Notes: generated by a model not told the origin, from the sequence alone. 64,000 bases of DNA from Tolumonas auensis DSM 9187 (GCF_000023065.1 NC_012691.1:2772501-2836500), one strand, 5' to 3'; positions 36,588 to 47,096 are shown, numbered from the stretch's first letter. Program-made: numbers and translations.

Positions 36588-37463
36588 ATGATGGACATTA
36601 ATAAAGTCGCGTTTATTGGCCTCGGCATCATGGGAGCACCCATGGCCGGCCACTTGCAGCAGAAAGGTTTTAACACCACGGCCTATAACCGCACACACAG
36701 TAAAGCCAAAGCCTGGCAAGCCTTGTATAACGGGAAAATTGCCGCAACGCCCCGGGAAGCAGCCCGGGATGCGGACATCGTATTTATGTGCATCGGTAAT
36801 GATAACGACGTGCGCGGCGTCGTTTACGGTGACGACGGCATTCTTGCCGGACTAAAACCCGGTGCCATTCTGATTGACCATACGACTGCCTCCGCCACAC
36901 TGGCGCATGAACTGGAAAATGCCTGCCACAAACAGGGAAATCATTTTATGGATTGCCCTGTTTCCGGTGGTCAGAGTGGTGCCGAAAAAGGCAGTCTGAC
37001 CATCATGTGCGGTGGTGATGAGCAGACGTTTGCTATCGCGAAACCGGTCATGGAAGCCTATGCCCGTCAGATCCAGCTGGTGGGTAAATGTGGTGCCGGC
37101 CAGCGCTGCAAGATGGTGAATCAGATCTGTATCGCCGGTGTCCTGCAGGGCTTAAGCGAAGGTCTGTTGCTGGCAGAAACCGTGGGTCTGGATATTCATC
37201 AGGTGGTCGAAACACTGAAATATGGCGCCGCCGGTTCCTGGCAGATGGAGAACCGCGCCGAAACCATGGCGAAGAATGAATTCAATTTTGGTTTTGCGAT
37301 CGACTGGATGCGTAAAGACCTGGGGATTTGTCTGGAAGAAGCTGAACGGCAAAATATCGATCTGCCGCTGACCAGACAGGTAGATGAACGTTATGCCGAA
37401 CTGCAGCAGGAAGGCTGCGGCCGGATGGATACCTCGGCCCTGATTCTGGCACTGAAAAAGTAA
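36588..37463 (+). CDS. 3-hydroxyisobutyrate dehydrogenase-family oxidoreductase
   Basis: 291-residue NAD(P)-dependent beta-hydroxyacid dehydrogenase. Dinucleotide motif AFIGLGIMGAPMAGHL is at the N-terminus, substrate motif DCPVSGGQSGAEKGSL in the middle, and the catalytic Lys is in CKMVNQ (about residue 172). It is a paralogue of GarR, 10 kb away, but clearly distinct. Two tandem ATGs (36588, 36591) follow GGGAGG; the second has the more usual spacing. Substrate unknown. Divergent from the MocR-type gene, which suggests induction by an amino compound or aldehyde. Confidence 0.85.
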   Translation: MMDINKVAFIGLGIMGAPMAGHLQQKGFNTTAYNRTHSKAKAWQALYNGKIAATPREAARDADIVFMCIGNDNDVRGVVYGDDGILAGLKPGAILIDHTTASATLAHELENACHKQGNHFMDCPVSGGQSGAEKGSLTIMCGGDEQTFAIAKPVMEAYARQIQLVGKCGAGQRCKMVNQICIAGVLQGLSEGLLLAETVGLDIHQVVETLKYGAAGSWQMENRAETMAKNEFNFGFAIDWMRKDLGICLEEAERQNIDLPLTRQVDERYAELQQEGCGRMDTSALILALKK

Positions 37464-37477
37464 CACTGCGCAGAAAC

Positions 37478-37505
37478 AAAAAATCCGGCCTGAGCCGGAT
37501 TTTTT
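37478..37505. terminator. Bidirectional terminator (dehydrogenase gene / lpdA)
   Basis: Twelve-base perfect stem AAAAAATCCGGC/GCCGGATTTTTT with a four-base loop between convergent genes. T-runs are present in both directions. Confidence 0.93.
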
Positions 37506-37520
37506 ATACAAGAAACAGAA

Positions 37521-38948
37521 TCAACGCTTTTTCGCTTTGGCGTTCGGCAGGTCGGTAATCGAACCTTCGTACACTTCCGCAGCCAGACCCACTGACTCAT
37601 GCAGCGTCGGGTGAGCATGGATAGTCAGCGCGATATCTTCTGCATCCGCACCCATTTCGATGGCCAGACCGATTTCACCCAGCAGTTCACCGCCGTTGGT
37701 GCCGACAATCGCACCACCGATCACACGGTGAGTTGCTTTGTCGAAAATCAGCTTGGTCATACCGTCAGCGCAGTCAGATGCAATTGCACGACCGGAGGCA
37801 GCCCATGGGAACACCGCAGTTTCAAAGTTGATACCTTTGGCTTTCGCTTCTTTCTCGGTCAGACCAACCCATGCAATTTCTGGCTCGGTATACGCGATTG
37901 AAGGGATCACTTTCGGATCGAAGTAGTGTTTCTTACCAGCGATAACTTCTGCTGCCACATGACCTTCGTGCACACCTTTGTGCGCCAGCATTGGCTGACC
38001 CACGATGTCACCGATAGCGAAAATGTGCGGTACGTTAGTACGCAGCTGTTTGTCGACTTCGATGAAACCACGGTCAGAAACTGCGATACCGGCTTTCTCG
38101 GCATCCAGCGCTTTACCGTTTGGTACACGACCTACCGCGACCAGCACGCTGTCATAACGAACTGGTTCTGCCGGTGCCTGTTTGCCTTCAAAAGAGACAT
38201 ACAAACCGTCTTTTTTCGCTTCAACGGCGGTGACTTTGGTTTCCAGCATGACGTTGAATTTCTTTTCAACACGTTTTGCGTAAACCTTCACCACGTCTTT
38301 ATCGGCAACCGGAACCAGCTGATCAGCGAATTCAACAACGTCGATTTCCGCACCCAGCGCAGAGTACACAGTACCCATTTCCAGACCGATGATACCACCG
38401 CCCAGAACCAGCATTTTGCCCGGCACTTCTTTCAGCTCCAGCGCATCGGTAGAATCCCAGACGCGTGGATCGTTGTGCGGAATGAACGGCAATTTTACCG
38501 GACGGGAACCCGCTGCGATAATCGCGTTATCAAATTTGACCGTGGTTACTGAACCATCAGTCGCAGTCACATCAATGCTGTTAGGACCGGTGAATTTGGC
38601 CACACCGTTAACGACAGGCACCTTACGCTGCTTGGCCATGCCAGACAGGCCGCCAGTCAGCTTGGTCACTACTTTTTCTTTCCACAGACGGATCTTGTTG
38701 ATATCAGTTTGTGGTTCACCGAATACGATACCGTGCTCCGCCAGTGCCTTAGCTTCTTCGATAACTTTCGCAACGTGCAGCAGTGCTTTAGACGGAATAC
38801 AACCGACGTTCAGACATACACCACCCAGTGTACCGTAACGTTCGATCAAAACGGTTTCCAGGCCCAGGTCGGCAGCACGGAAAGCAGCAGAGTAACCGGC
38901 TGGGCCGGCACCAATTACCACCACCTGAGTTTTGATTTCATTACTCAT
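37521..38948 (-). CDS. lpdA: Dihydrolipoyl dehydrogenase (E3)
   Basis: FAD disulfide reductase that reoxidises lipoyl groups of the pyruvate dehydrogenase complex, and of the 2-oxoglutarate and glycine-cleavage complexes. 475 residues. FAD motif VVIGAGPAGYSAAFRA, redox disulfide GGVCLNVGCIPSKALL, NAD motif GGGIIGLEMG, and the C-terminal active-site His-Glu pair in HAHPTLHESV. GAGG spacing favours the second of two ATGs. Last gene of pdhR-aceE-aceF-lpdA, 75 bases after aceF across a hairpin. Confidence 0.97.
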   Translation of the reverse strand: MSNEIKTQVVVIGAGPAGYSAAFRAADLGLETVLIERYGTLGGVCLNVGCIPSKALLHVAKVIEEAKALAEHGIVFGEPQTDINKIRLWKEKVVTKLTGGLSGMAKQRKVPVVNGVAKFTGPNSIDVTATDGSVTTVKFDNAIIAAGSRPVKLPFIPHNDPRVWDSTDALELKEVPGKMLVLGGGIIGLEMGTVYSALGAEIDVVEFADQLVPVADKDVVKVYAKRVEKKFNVMLETKVTAVEAKKDGLYVSFEGKQAPAEPVRYDSVLVAVGRVPNGKALDAEKAGIAVSDRGFIEVDKQLRTNVPHIFAIGDIVGQPMLAHKGVHEGHVAAEVIAGKKHYFDPKVIPSIAYTEPEIAWVGLTEKEAKAKGINFETAVFPWAASGRAIASDCADGMTKLIFDKATHRVIGGAIVGTNGGELLGEIGLAIEMGADAEDIALTIHAHPTLHESVGLAAEVYEGSITDLPNAKAKKR

Positions 38949-38977
38949 CATGACCTCTTTTGATTATTCAGTTGCTT

Positions 38978-39009
38978 CCGGAAACATACTAAACCTAGCA
39001 TGCTTCCGG
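38978..39009. other. Imperfect hairpin between aceF and lpdA
   Basis: CCGGAA/TTCCGG outer stem, then CAT/ATG and CTA/TAG inner pairs separated by single A/C mismatches, four-base loop. It has no T-run. It may be an RNA-processing or attenuation element setting E3 level relative to E1/E2. Confidence 0.4.
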
Positions 39010-39023
39010 AGAGACAGACAAAA

Positions 39024-40913
39024 TTACAGTACCAGACGACGAATGTCGGACAGCACATCAGTCAGTGTCGTAATGAAACGCGCACCTGCAGCACCGTCGA
39101 TGACGCGATGGTCATAAGACAATGCCAGAGGCAGCGTCAGGCATGGCACGAACTCTTTACCGTTCCACTTCGGCTTCATATCTGATTTAGAGACACCCAG
39201 AATAGCCACTTCCGGCGCATTGACGATTGGGGTGAACTGAGTGCCACCGATACCGCCCAGGCTGGAGATAGTGAAGCAACCACCCTGCATATCCGAGCCA
39301 GTCAGCTTACCGGCACGTGCTTTCTTGGAGATCTCAGCCAGATCTTTCGACAGTTCATAGATGCCTTTCTTGTTCACATCACGAACTACCGGTACAACCA
39401 GACCATTTGGCGTATCAACCGCGACACCGATATGAATGTATTTCTTCATGATCAGTGTAGAACTATCTTCTGACAGCGAGCTGCAGAAACGTGGATGCGC
39501 TTCCAGTGCTTTGGCTGCTGCTTTCAGGATGAACACCAGAGGTGTGATCTTGAAGCCCAGTTGTTGCTTCTCGGCAATCACGTTCTGTTCTTTACGGAAC
39601 GCTTCCATCTCGCCGATATCAGCTTCATCGAACTGTGTAACGTGCGGGATCATCACCCAGTTACGATGCAGATTCGGACCAGAGATTTTCTGAATACGAG
39701 TCAGCGCAACTTCTTCGATATCACCGAATTTCGCGAAATCTACTTTCGGCCATGGCAGAACACCCAGACCAGCACCCGCGCCGCCAGCGGCCGGTGCAGA
39801 AGCAGCACGTTTCAGTGCTTCTTTCACGTAGTTCTGAACGTCTTCTTTCTGGATACGACCTTTACGGCCGGTACCTTTGACGTTTGCCAGATTGACACCG
39901 AACTCACGCGCCAGACGACGAATAGCCGGAGTTGCGTGAACATAAGCGTCACCCGCTACAAATTCACCTTTCTCTTCCACTTTCGCCGCTGCAACAGGTG
40001 CCGGAGCTGAAGCAGGAACCGCTTTGACCGCTGCAGGCGCAGCAGCTTGTGCAGCCACCGGTGCCGGAGCAGATGCTGCGCCAGCCACTTCAAATTCCAT
40101 GATCAGGGAACCGGTAGAAACCTTGTCACCCACCGCAATTTTCAGTGATTTAACCACACCGGCAAACGGTGCAGGCACTTCCATAGAAGCCTTGTCGCCT
40201 TCCACGGTGATCAGAGACTGATCAGCTTCAACGGCATCGCCGACTTTAACCAGAATTTCGGTTACGGCAACTTCGTCACCACCGATATCCGGTACGTTAA
40301 CTTCTTTCACCGCAGCAACCGCAGGGGCTGCCGCAACAGGAGCCGGAGCAGCAGCAACTGGTGCAGCTGCAGGCGCAGCGCCCGCCACTTCGAATACCAT
40401 GATCAGGGAACCGGTAGACACTTTGTCACCCGTTGCCACTTTGATCTCTTTCACTACACCAGCGAATGGTGCAGGTACTTCCATAGAGGCTTTGTCGCCT
40501 TCTACAGTCAGCAGAGACTGATCCGCTTCAACGGTATCGCCCACTTTGACCATGATTTCGGTTACAGCAACTTCGTCACCACCGATATCCGGTACGTTCA
40601 CGTCTTGCAGTGCTGCAGCCGCAGGAGCTGCAACAGGGGCTGGCGCGGCAGCGGCCGGAGCTGGTGCAGCAACTGCCGCACCTTCCGCTTCGAATACCAT
40701 GATCAGGGAACCGGTAGAAACCTTGTCACCTAATGCAATCTTGATCTCTTTAACGATACCGGCTTCAGGAGCAGGTACTTCCATAGAGGCTTTGTCGCCT
40801 TCCACGGTCAGCAGTGACTGGTCAGCTTCAACCTTGTCACCCACTTTAACCAGAATTTCAGTAACGGCTACTTCATCACCGCCGATATCCGGAACGAAAA
40901 TGTCTTTAGACAT
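39024..40913 (-). CDS. aceF: Dihydrolipoamide acetyltransferase (E2) of pyruvate dehydrogenase
   Basis: Core of the pyruvate dehydrogenase complex: transfers acetyl groups from lipoyl arms to CoA. 629 residues (E. coli 630). Three N-terminal lipoyl domains with lipoylated lysines in EGDKASME at residues 41, 141 and 241, an exact 100-residue spacing, joined by Ala/Pro-rich linkers. Then come the E1/E3-binding domain (about 327-366, with [17 protein letters not shown]) and the catalytic domain to the end ([15 protein letters not shown] holds the catalytic His). AGGGG before the ATG. It lies 11 bases after aceE. Confidence 0.97.
   Translation of the reverse strand: MSKDIFVPDIGGDEVAVTEILVKVGDKVEADQSLLTVEGDKASMEVPAPEAGIVKEIKIALGDKVSTGSLIMVFEAEGAAVAAPAPAAAAPAPVAAPAAAALQDVNVPDIGGDEVAVTEIMVKVGDTVEADQSLLTVEGDKASMEVPAPFAGVVKEIKVATGDKVSTGSLIMVFEVAGAAPAAAPVAAAPAPVAAAPAVAAVKEVNVPDIGGDEVAVTEILVKVGDAVEADQSLITVEGDKASMEVPAPFAGVVKSLKIAVGDKVSTGSLIMEFEVAGAASAPAPVAAQAAAPAAVKAVPASAPAPVAAAKVEEKGEFVAGDAYVHATPAIRRLAREFGVNLANVKGTGRKGRIQKEDVQNYVKEALKRAASAPAAGGAGAGLGVLPWPKVDFAKFGDIEEVALTRIQKISGPNLHRNWVMIPHVTQFDEADIGEMEAFRKEQNVIAEKQQLGFKITPLVFILKAAAKALEAHPRFCSSLSEDSSTLIMKKYIHIGVAVDTPNGLVVPVVRDVNKKGIYELSKDLAEISKKARAGKLTGSDMQGGCFTISSLGGIGGTQFTPIVNAPEVAILGVSKSDMKPKWNGKEFVPCLTLPLALSYDHRVIDGAAGARFITTLTDVLSDIRRLVL
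40080..40907 (-). repeat. Three tandem lipoyl-domain repeats within aceF
   Basis: Units at about 40680-40907, 40380-40604 and 40080-40304 encode near-identical lipoyl domains at a 300-base period. Long stretches around the [12 protein letters not shown] coding region and the CCGATATCCGG word are repeated almost base for base, which suggests ongoing gene conversion between units. Confidence 0.85.
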
Positions 40914-40924
40914 GAAATTTCCCC

Positions 40925-43597
40925 TTATGCGTACAGCGGGTTGATCTTGTCAGCGTCGATACCGAATTTGGCAATTGCCTGAGCAACTACTTTCTTATCA
41001 ACGGTGCCTTGTTTCGCCAGTTCAGTCAGTGCAGCGACAACGATATAACCTTCGTTCACTTCGAAGTGACGACGCAGGTTTTCGCGGCTGTCTGAACGAC
41101 CGAAACCGTCAGTACCCAGTACACGATAGCTTTCTGCAGGAACAAAATGACGAACCTGATCCGCGTATGACTTCATGTAGTCGGTCGCAGCGATTGCAGG
41201 TGCAGTTCCCAGAACCTGAGCAATATAAGGAACTTTCTGCTCAGCTTCCGGATGCAGCATGTTGTAACGATCTGCATCCTGACCATCGCGGGCCAGTTCG
41301 TTGAAGCTGGTTACGCTGTACACATCAGAACCGATACCGTATTCATCAGCCAGGATCTTACCGGCACGACGTACGTAGTTCAGAATAGAACCACAGCCCA
41401 TCAGCTGAACCTGGCCTTTCGCGCCTGCGTTAGATTCCAGTTTGTAGATACCTTTACGGATACCTTCTTCAACACCGGCTGGCATTGCAGGGTGATGGTA
41501 GTTTTCGTTCAGTGTAGTGATGTAGTAGTAGATATTTTCCGGATTGTCACCGTACATACGACGCAGACCGTCCTGAATAATGACCGCTACTTCATACACG
41601 AATGATGGATCGTAGCTGACGCAGTTCGGAATAGTGCTGGCCAGAATATGGCTGTGACCATCTTCGTGCTGCAGACCTTCACCGTTCAGTGTTGTACGGC
41701 CGGAAGTACCACCCACCAGGAAGCCACGAGCCTGCTGGTCACCAGCGGCCCATGCCAGGTCGCCGATACGCTGGAAGCCGAACATTGAGTAGTAAACGTA
41801 GAACGGGATCATCGGGCAGTCGTTGGTGCTGTAAGAAGTTGCAGCAGCCAGCCATGATGACATCGCGCCCAGTTCGTTAATACCGTCCTGAATAACCTGA
41901 CCTTTCTGGTCTTCTTTGTAGTACGCCACAAGTTCTTTATCTTGCGGGGTGTACTGCTGACCATGCGGGCTGTAGATACCGATCTGACGGAACAGACCTT
42001 CCATACCGAAGGTACGGGCTTCGTCTGCCAGGATCGGAACGATACGCTGACCAACAGATTTGTCTTTCAACAGCACGTTTAAGCTACGCACAAACGCCAT
42101 AGTGGTAGACACTTCACGGGTCTGTTCACTCAGCAACGCATCAAATGCTGACAGCTCAGGAATATCCAGTTTTACGGAAGTCTGTGGCAGACGAGTTGGC
42201 AGATAGCCTTTCAATGCCTGACGACGTTCGTGCAGGTATTTATACTCTTCTGAACCTTCTTTGATTTCCAGATATGGCAGATCTTCGATCTGTTCATCTT
42301 TAACCGGGACAAAGAAACGATCACGCATGTGACGGACTGAATCCAGATCCATCTTCTTAACCTGATGCGCGATGTTTTTCGCTTCAGCTGCGTCACCCAT
42401 GCCGTAACCCTTGATGGTTTTCGCCAGGATCACAGTTGGTTTGTCTTTCGCAGCAGAAGCCTGTTGGAAGGCAGCGAACAGTTTACGCGGGTCATGACCA
42501 CCACGTTTCAGAGCAAAGATCTGCTCGTCAGTCCAGTCGGCAACCAGTGCGGCAGTTTCAGGGTATTTTCCGAAGAAGTGTTTACGGACATAAGCACCAT
42601 CTTTGGATTTGAAAGTCTGATAGTCACCATCCAGCGTTTCGTTCATCAGCTGGATCAGCTTGCCGGAAGTGTCTTTCTGCAGCAGCGCATCCCAACCGGT
42701 GCCCCACAGAACTTTGATCACATCCCAGCCTGCGCCACCAAACACGCCTTCCAGCTCATTGATAACTTTACCGTTACCAATAACCGGACCATCCAGACGC
42801 TGCAGGTTACAGTTGATAACAAAGATCAGGTTATCCAGTTTTTCGCGCACAGCGATTGTGATAGCGCCTTTAGATTCCGGCTCATCCATCTCACCGTCAC
42901 CCAGGAAGGCATACACTTTCTGTTCTGAACAATCTTTGATACCACGGTTGGTCAGATATTTCAGGAAACGAGCCTGATAGATCGCACCTACCGGGCCTAA
43001 ACCCATAGATACAGTCGGGAACTGCCAGAATTCCGGCATCAGTTTAGGATGCGGATAAGATGACAGACCTTTGCCGTCCACTTCCTGACGGAAGCTGTCC
43101 AGTTGCTCTGCGGTCAGACGACCTTCAGCAAAAGCACGGGCATAAATACCGGGGGAAATATGACCCTGGAAGTAAACCAGGTCGCCACCGTCTTTCTCGT
43201 TACGCGCACGGAAGAAATGGTTGAAGCACACATCGTAAATCGTGGCGGATGAGGCAAAAGACGACATGTGTCCGCCCAGATCCAAGCCTTTCTTCGATGC
43301 ACGCAATACGATCATTACTGCGTTCCAGCGGATGATAGCGCGGATACGTTGTTCCAGTTCCAGTTTACCCGGATAGGCTGGTTGATCGCTGGTTGCGATG
43401 GTATTGATATAATCAGTCAGCACATTACCACCAGTGCCTGTACCCGCAGATAAACCTGCTTTGCTGGCAGCTGATGATAATTGATCCAGAATGTACTGGG
43501 CACGTTCCGGACCTTCCTCCCGCAGCAGTGATTCCAGAGCAGTTAACCACTCGTGAGTTTCTACTGGGTCCACATCATGTTTAAGGAGTTCAGACAT
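40925..43597 (-). CDS. aceE: Pyruvate dehydrogenase E1 component
   Basis: Thiamine-diphosphate-dependent homodimeric E1 that decarboxylates pyruvate and acetylates lipoyl-E2. 890 residues (E. coli 887). The ThDP/Mg motif starts at [14 protein letters not shown] and ends at [11 protein letters not shown], and the N-terminal E2-binding segment and the C-terminal [20 protein letters not shown] are conserved. AGGAAACAGCC precedes the ATG. It is 42 bases downstream of pdhR in the same operon. Confidence 0.97.
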   Translation of the reverse strand: MSELLKHDVDPVETHEWLTALESLLREEGPERAQYILDQLSSAASKAGLSAGTGTGGNVLTDYINTIATSDQPAYPGKLELEQRIRAIIRWNAVMIVLRASKKGLDLGGHMSSFASSATIYDVCFNHFFRARNEKDGGDLVYFQGHISPGIYARAFAEGRLTAEQLDSFRQEVDGKGLSSYPHPKLMPEFWQFPTVSMGLGPVGAIYQARFLKYLTNRGIKDCSEQKVYAFLGDGEMDEPESKGAITIAVREKLDNLIFVINCNLQRLDGPVIGNGKVINELEGVFGGAGWDVIKVLWGTGWDALLQKDTSGKLIQLMNETLDGDYQTFKSKDGAYVRKHFFGKYPETAALVADWTDEQIFALKRGGHDPRKLFAAFQQASAAKDKPTVILAKTIKGYGMGDAAEAKNIAHQVKKMDLDSVRHMRDRFFVPVKDEQIEDLPYLEIKEGSEEYKYLHERRQALKGYLPTRLPQTSVKLDIPELSAFDALLSEQTREVSTTMAFVRSLNVLLKDKSVGQRIVPILADEARTFGMEGLFRQIGIYSPHGQQYTPQDKELVAYYKEDQKGQVIQDGINELGAMSSWLAAATSYSTNDCPMIPFYVYYSMFGFQRIGDLAWAAGDQQARGFLVGGTSGRTTLNGEGLQHEDGHSHILASTIPNCVSYDPSFVYEVAVIIQDGLRRMYGDNPENIYYYITTLNENYHHPAMPAGVEEGIRKGIYKLESNAGAKGQVQLMGCGSILNYVRRAGKILADEYGIGSDVYSVTSFNELARDGQDADRYNMLHPEAEQKVPYIAQVLGTAPAIAATDYMKSYADQVRHFVPAESYRVLGTDGFGRSDSRENLRRHFEVNEGYIVVAALTELAKQGTVDKKVVAQAIAKFGIDADKINPLYA

Positions 43598-43639
43598 GGC
43601 TGTTTCCTGTGTTTGTTGACGGCATGTTGTTTGGTAAGG

Positions 43640-44398
43640 CTAACGCTGATGGATCTGCCGCGAGGGGCGTTGTGCACGCTCATCCTCTCGCTGTATATCC
43701 AGCAGGGTATCCTCGATAAAAGCCAGATGCTCATGGCAAGCATCTCTGGCCTGTTCTGGATGGCCAGCCAGGATCGCCGCAATCAGGTCTGACCTGTGAC
43801 GACGGATCCGGTTAACCACCCCCGGACGCTGATTCAGTACTTCCAGATTGCCGAGAATGTTACGTTCCAGTAACTCCCGGATGGCACGCATCAGGTGCAA
43901 CAGCACCACGTTGTGCGACGCTTCAGTCATGGCGAGATAGAAGGCAGACACAGCTTTGGCCTCTACGGCAACGTTACCGCTGGTCTGGGCTGCTTCGATA
44001 TCATTCTGCAGCTCGCGCATGTGAGCAAAATCAGTTTCATTGCTGCGAAGAGCGGCGTAATAGGCCGCAACCCCTTCAAGAACATGACGGAATTCAAGCA
44101 GATCGAATTGTGAACCGGGATGATTAGCCAGTAATTCAAAGAAAGGGTCTGACAATCCGCGGTTCAGTTCGCTTTTGACATACGTGCCACCGCCCTGACG
44201 ACGGTACAGCAAACCGCGCGCTTCCAGGCGCTGGATCGCTTCGCGCAACGATGGACGTGAAACACCGAACTGCACAGCCAATTCGCGCTCCGGCAGCAGC
44301 TTTTGACCAGGCTGCAGGGTGCCATCGACAATCATCTGTTCCAGTTCGGCAACGATGCTGTCTGAGAGTTTTGGCTGGGTTGGTTTGTATTCAGTCAT
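43640..44398 (-). CDS. pdhR: Pyruvate dehydrogenase complex repressor PdhR
   Basis: FadR-subfamily GntR regulator, 252 residues (E. coli 254), which releases DNA when pyruvate rises. The winged helix (about 10-75) contains ERELAVQFGVSRPSLREAI and GLLYRRQGGGTYV; the C-terminal all-helical ligand domain follows. First gene of its own operon, with a PdhR-type operator 16 bases upstream of the start. Confidence 0.95.
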   Translation of the reverse strand: MTEYKPTQPKLSDSIVAELEQMIVDGTLQPGQKLLPERELAVQFGVSRPSLREAIQRLEARGLLYRRQGGGTYVKSELNRGLSDPFFELLANHPGSQFDLLEFRHVLEGVAAYYAALRSNETDFAHMRELQNDIEAAQTSGNVAVEAKAVSAFYLAMTEASHNVVLLHLMRAIRELLERNILGNLEVLNQRPGVVNRIRRHRSDLIAAILAGHPEQARDACHEHLAFIEDTLLDIQREDERAQRPSRQIHQR

Positions 44399-44413
44399 GT
44401 GATATTTGTTAAC

Positions 44414-44426
44414 TTGGTATTACCAA
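44414..44426. promoter_or_regulatory. PdhR operator
   Basis: TTGGTATTACCAA has both perfect TTGGT/ACCAA half-sites of the known PdhR box, 16 bases before pdhR, implying autoregulation of the whole pdh operon. A lone ACCAAT half-site lies near 44525. Confidence 0.85.
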
Positions 44427-44559
44427 TAAACGAATTGTTAAACAAATTAGCAAAATCATTAACAACTGTCCACGAATTATCTGATTAAAATCAAAAAATG
44501 CGGGAATATTTTATCCTAAGCATTACCAATGAATAACACGGCATTAACAAATGGTTAAT

Positions 44560-45720
44560 TTATGTCGTTTCATCCAGCTGAAGCGCGATATAAAGCAGTA
44601 AACGGTCGTCAAAACTCTCTTTGAGGTCCAGCCCGGTGAGTTCAGCGATGCGATTCAAGCGGTACTCAAGTGTATTTCTATGAATATAAAGCGCTTTTGC
44701 GGTCGCGATCGGCTGCACATTATGTTTGAACCAGGCCATTAATGTGCGTCGCAAGAGTCCGTTTGTATCCATGACTTTGAGCTTTTGCATTGGTCTTACC
44801 AGCTCACTGGTTTGCCAGCTGCCACGCAGGCTATCCAGCAAGACGGGTAACATCAGATCCTGATAGTTGTAACTGCGTTGTTCGGGGTAATAAAGCTTGC
44901 CGATCTGCAGCGTGGTGCAGGCGGTCCGGTATGATCTGGCGATACTGCCATCACCGCTGAAATAGTTACCCAGCGCAATCCGCAGCTTGAGCCCGCCCGA
45001 CATGCTCATATTGGCAAGCAAGGTATCAATCTGTTTTTTCAGCCGGGCAGAATCCCAGCGGCCGGCATTGTTCAGTGCCGGTTTCAGCACCACAATTTCG
45101 GTCAGCGATACTGTCGCCACCAGATTCTGTTTTTCCGGCGTATTCAGTAAATTCTGTAACTGCTGTAATTCAGCAATCGCGGTATCAACACCCAGCTGAC
45201 CACTGTCGATTTCGATCACGGCGGCCACACGCGGTAAGTTCAGATCGATCCCCAGCCGCTGCGCCCATTCAATTTGATCCGAGGATAAGGATTCGGAGCG
45301 GATCAGGTTCAGCACCAGCTCTTCACGCAGACGGCTGTCCTGTGCCAGCATCGACAACAACCGCGCCTGCTCCAGCATCATTTCAGCGGTCATACAGACC
45401 AGCTTACCAAACTGCTGCAGTTGTGAAGGTTCGCCGGTTAAACCGATAATACCGACGATCTGACCATCAATCCGCATCGGCAGGTTAACGCCGGGTTTCA
45501 CACCCTGCAGGTGTTTGACCAGATCAGAATCAATTTCCACCATGCGGCCATGGGATAACGCCAGGAGCGCACCTTCGTGCAATTCACCAATACGCTCCGG
45601 ATCGCCACTACCGATGATGTAGCCTTTGGAATCCATGATATTCACGTTACAGTCGATAATACGCATGGTCCGGGCAACAATTTCCTGTGCCAGACGGGAG
45701 TCGAGAAAATTATGAAACAT
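44560..45720 (-). CDS. cdaR: Carbohydrate diacid regulator CdaR
   Basis: Transcriptional activator of D-glucarate, D-galactarate and glycerate genes. 386 residues (E. coli 385). The N-terminal diacid-recognition domain (about 1-135, MFHNFLDSRLAQEIVARTM) is followed by a GGDEF-like spacer and a C-terminal PucR-type helix-turn-helix (about 325-380) with IATAKALYIHRNTLEYRLNR. It lies downstream of garK in the same orientation and upstream of pdhR. The 134-base leader contains the paired repeats described at 45776-45844, possible sites for autoregulation. Confidence 0.95.
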   Translation of the reverse strand: MFHNFLDSRLAQEIVARTMRIIDCNVNIMDSKGYIIGSGDPERIGELHEGALLALSHGRMVEIDSDLVKHLQGVKPGVNLPMRIDGQIVGIIGLTGEPSQLQQFGKLVCMTAEMMLEQARLLSMLAQDSRLREELVLNLIRSESLSSDQIEWAQRLGIDLNLPRVAAVIEIDSGQLGVDTAIAELQQLQNLLNTPEKQNLVATVSLTEIVVLKPALNNAGRWDSARLKKQIDTLLANMSMSGGLKLRIALGNYFSGDGSIARSYRTACTTLQIGKLYYPEQRSYNYQDLMLPVLLDSLRGSWQTSELVRPMQKLKVMDTNGLLRRTLMAWFKHNVQPIATAKALYIHRNTLEYRLNRIAELTGLDLKESFDDRLLLYIALQLDETT

Positions 45721-45775
45721 GGGCGGGCCTTCGTAAGCGGATAAGCAGAAACTGGTGCTTACGATAACGGATTGG

Positions 45776-45844
45776 TCAAATGCACAAAACCGAGCCGATC
45801 ACAATTGTGACAGTACAATCAAATGCACTATTACAATTGTGATC
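45776..45844. promoter_or_regulatory. Composite repeat array in the cdaR leader
   Basis: Two copies of TCAAATGCAC (45776, 45819) interleave with GATCACAATTGT (45797-45808) and its exact reverse complement ACAATTGTGATC (45833-45844). The order word-palindrome-word-palindrome, in the gap before cdaR, suggests a cooperative operator. Confidence 0.6.
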
Positions 45845-45854
45845 GTAAACAATT

Positions 45855-46991
45855 TCAGCGTGGCAGCAGCCGTAATGTGGCGGCAATATTGCGGGCGGTC
45901 AGACGTACATTTGCAGCCGCATCGTTCAGTGCCTCATCCAGAGAACAGACTTTATTCAGCACACTGAACACGCAGTCGATACCATGTTCATAGACCACGG
46001 CAACATCCGCACTCAAACTACCTGCGATGCCAATCACCGGTTTATTGTGCCGTTTCGCCAATCTGGCGACACCAACCGGTACTTTACCCTTGATGCTCTG
46101 ACTATCAATGCGTCCTTCCCCGGTGATCACCAGGTCGGCATCCATGATGGCCTTTTCCAGCTCAACCGCTTCGGTCACGATCTCAATACCAGAACGTAAT
46201 TCTGCATTCAGGAACGCCAGCAATGCGGCCCCTAACCCACCGGCTGCACCGGCGCCGGGAGCAAACTCCACATCTTTTCCGGTCTGACGGGCAATAACTT
46301 CCGCATAGTGTTTCAGGTTTTCATCCAGGAAGCGCACCATGGCCGGATTCGCCCCTTTCTGCGGCCCGAAGATGGCAGAAGCGCCTTGCGGTCCGGTCAG
46401 CGGATTCGTTACATCACAAGCCACGGTAATGCGGCATTGCTTCAGGCGGGGATCCATTCCGGAAACATCAACATATTCCAGTTCAGATAAGCATTGCCCG
46501 CCTTTGCCAATATTATGGCCCGCCTTATCCAGCAGATGGATACCCAGCGCCTGCAACATACCGGCACCACCATCATTGGTGGCACTTCCCCCCAGACCGA
46601 TAATAAATTCAGTCACACCAAGGTCTAATGCTGCCTTGATTAACTCACCGGTGCCGTAACTGGTGGTGATCAGCGGGTTACGTTCTTCCGGCGGAATGCA
46701 TTCCAGACCACTGGCCGACGCCATTTCGATCACCGCACATTGCTGATTACCGGTAATACCAAAATGGGCCAGTACGGGTTTACCGGTCGGACCAGTTACA
46801 CTGACGTTGATCTGACGACCACCGGTCGCGGCAACCATGGCATCAACGGTACCTTCACCACCATCAGCAACCGGTAACTTGATATATTCCGCATCCGGAT
46901 AGATTTCGCGAAATCCGGCTTCAATCTGAATGGCTACTTCCATAGCACTCAGACTTTCCTTGTACGAATCGGGGGCAATGACTATCTTCAT
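45855..46991 (-). CDS. garK: Glycerate 2-kinase GarK
   Basis: Phosphorylates D-glycerate to 2-phosphoglycerate, the last step of the aldarate pathway. 378 residues (E. coli 381). N-terminal IAPDSYKESLSAMEVA, central IGLGGSATNDGGAGML and FAPGAGAAGGLGAALLAF are family signatures, with TGEGRIDSQSIKGKVP near the C-terminus. Weak Shine-Dalgarno. Last structural gene of the gudP-gudX-gudD-garL-garR-garK unit. Confidence 0.95.
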   Translation of the reverse strand: MKIVIAPDSYKESLSAMEVAIQIEAGFREIYPDAEYIKLPVADGGEGTVDAMVAATGGRQINVSVTGPTGKPVLAHFGITGNQQCAVIEMASASGLECIPPEERNPLITTSYGTGELIKAALDLGVTEFIIGLGGSATNDGGAGMLQALGIHLLDKAGHNIGKGGQCLSELEYVDVSGMDPRLKQCRITVACDVTNPLTGPQGASAIFGPQKGANPAMVRFLDENLKHYAEVIARQTGKDVEFAPGAGAAGGLGAALLAFLNAELRSGIEIVTEAVELEKAIMDADLVITGEGRIDSQSIKGKVPVGVARLAKRHNKPVIGIAGSLSADVAVVYEHGIDCVFSVLNKVCSLDEALNDAAANVRLTARNIAATLRLLPR

Positions 46992-47096
46992 AATTCACTA
47001 CTTCGCGAAATAATCGCGTCCTCGGTCATTCATCTTACGTAAAAAGGTCAGCCCGGCGTTGGGTGTTGGGTACGGTCGCCACCGGGCTGTTTTCCC

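Noticed and set aside
40080-40907. Repeat array as a possible CRISPR or assembly error
   Set aside because: The 300-base period encodes the three lipoyl domains expected for AceF and the reading frame is intact throughout.
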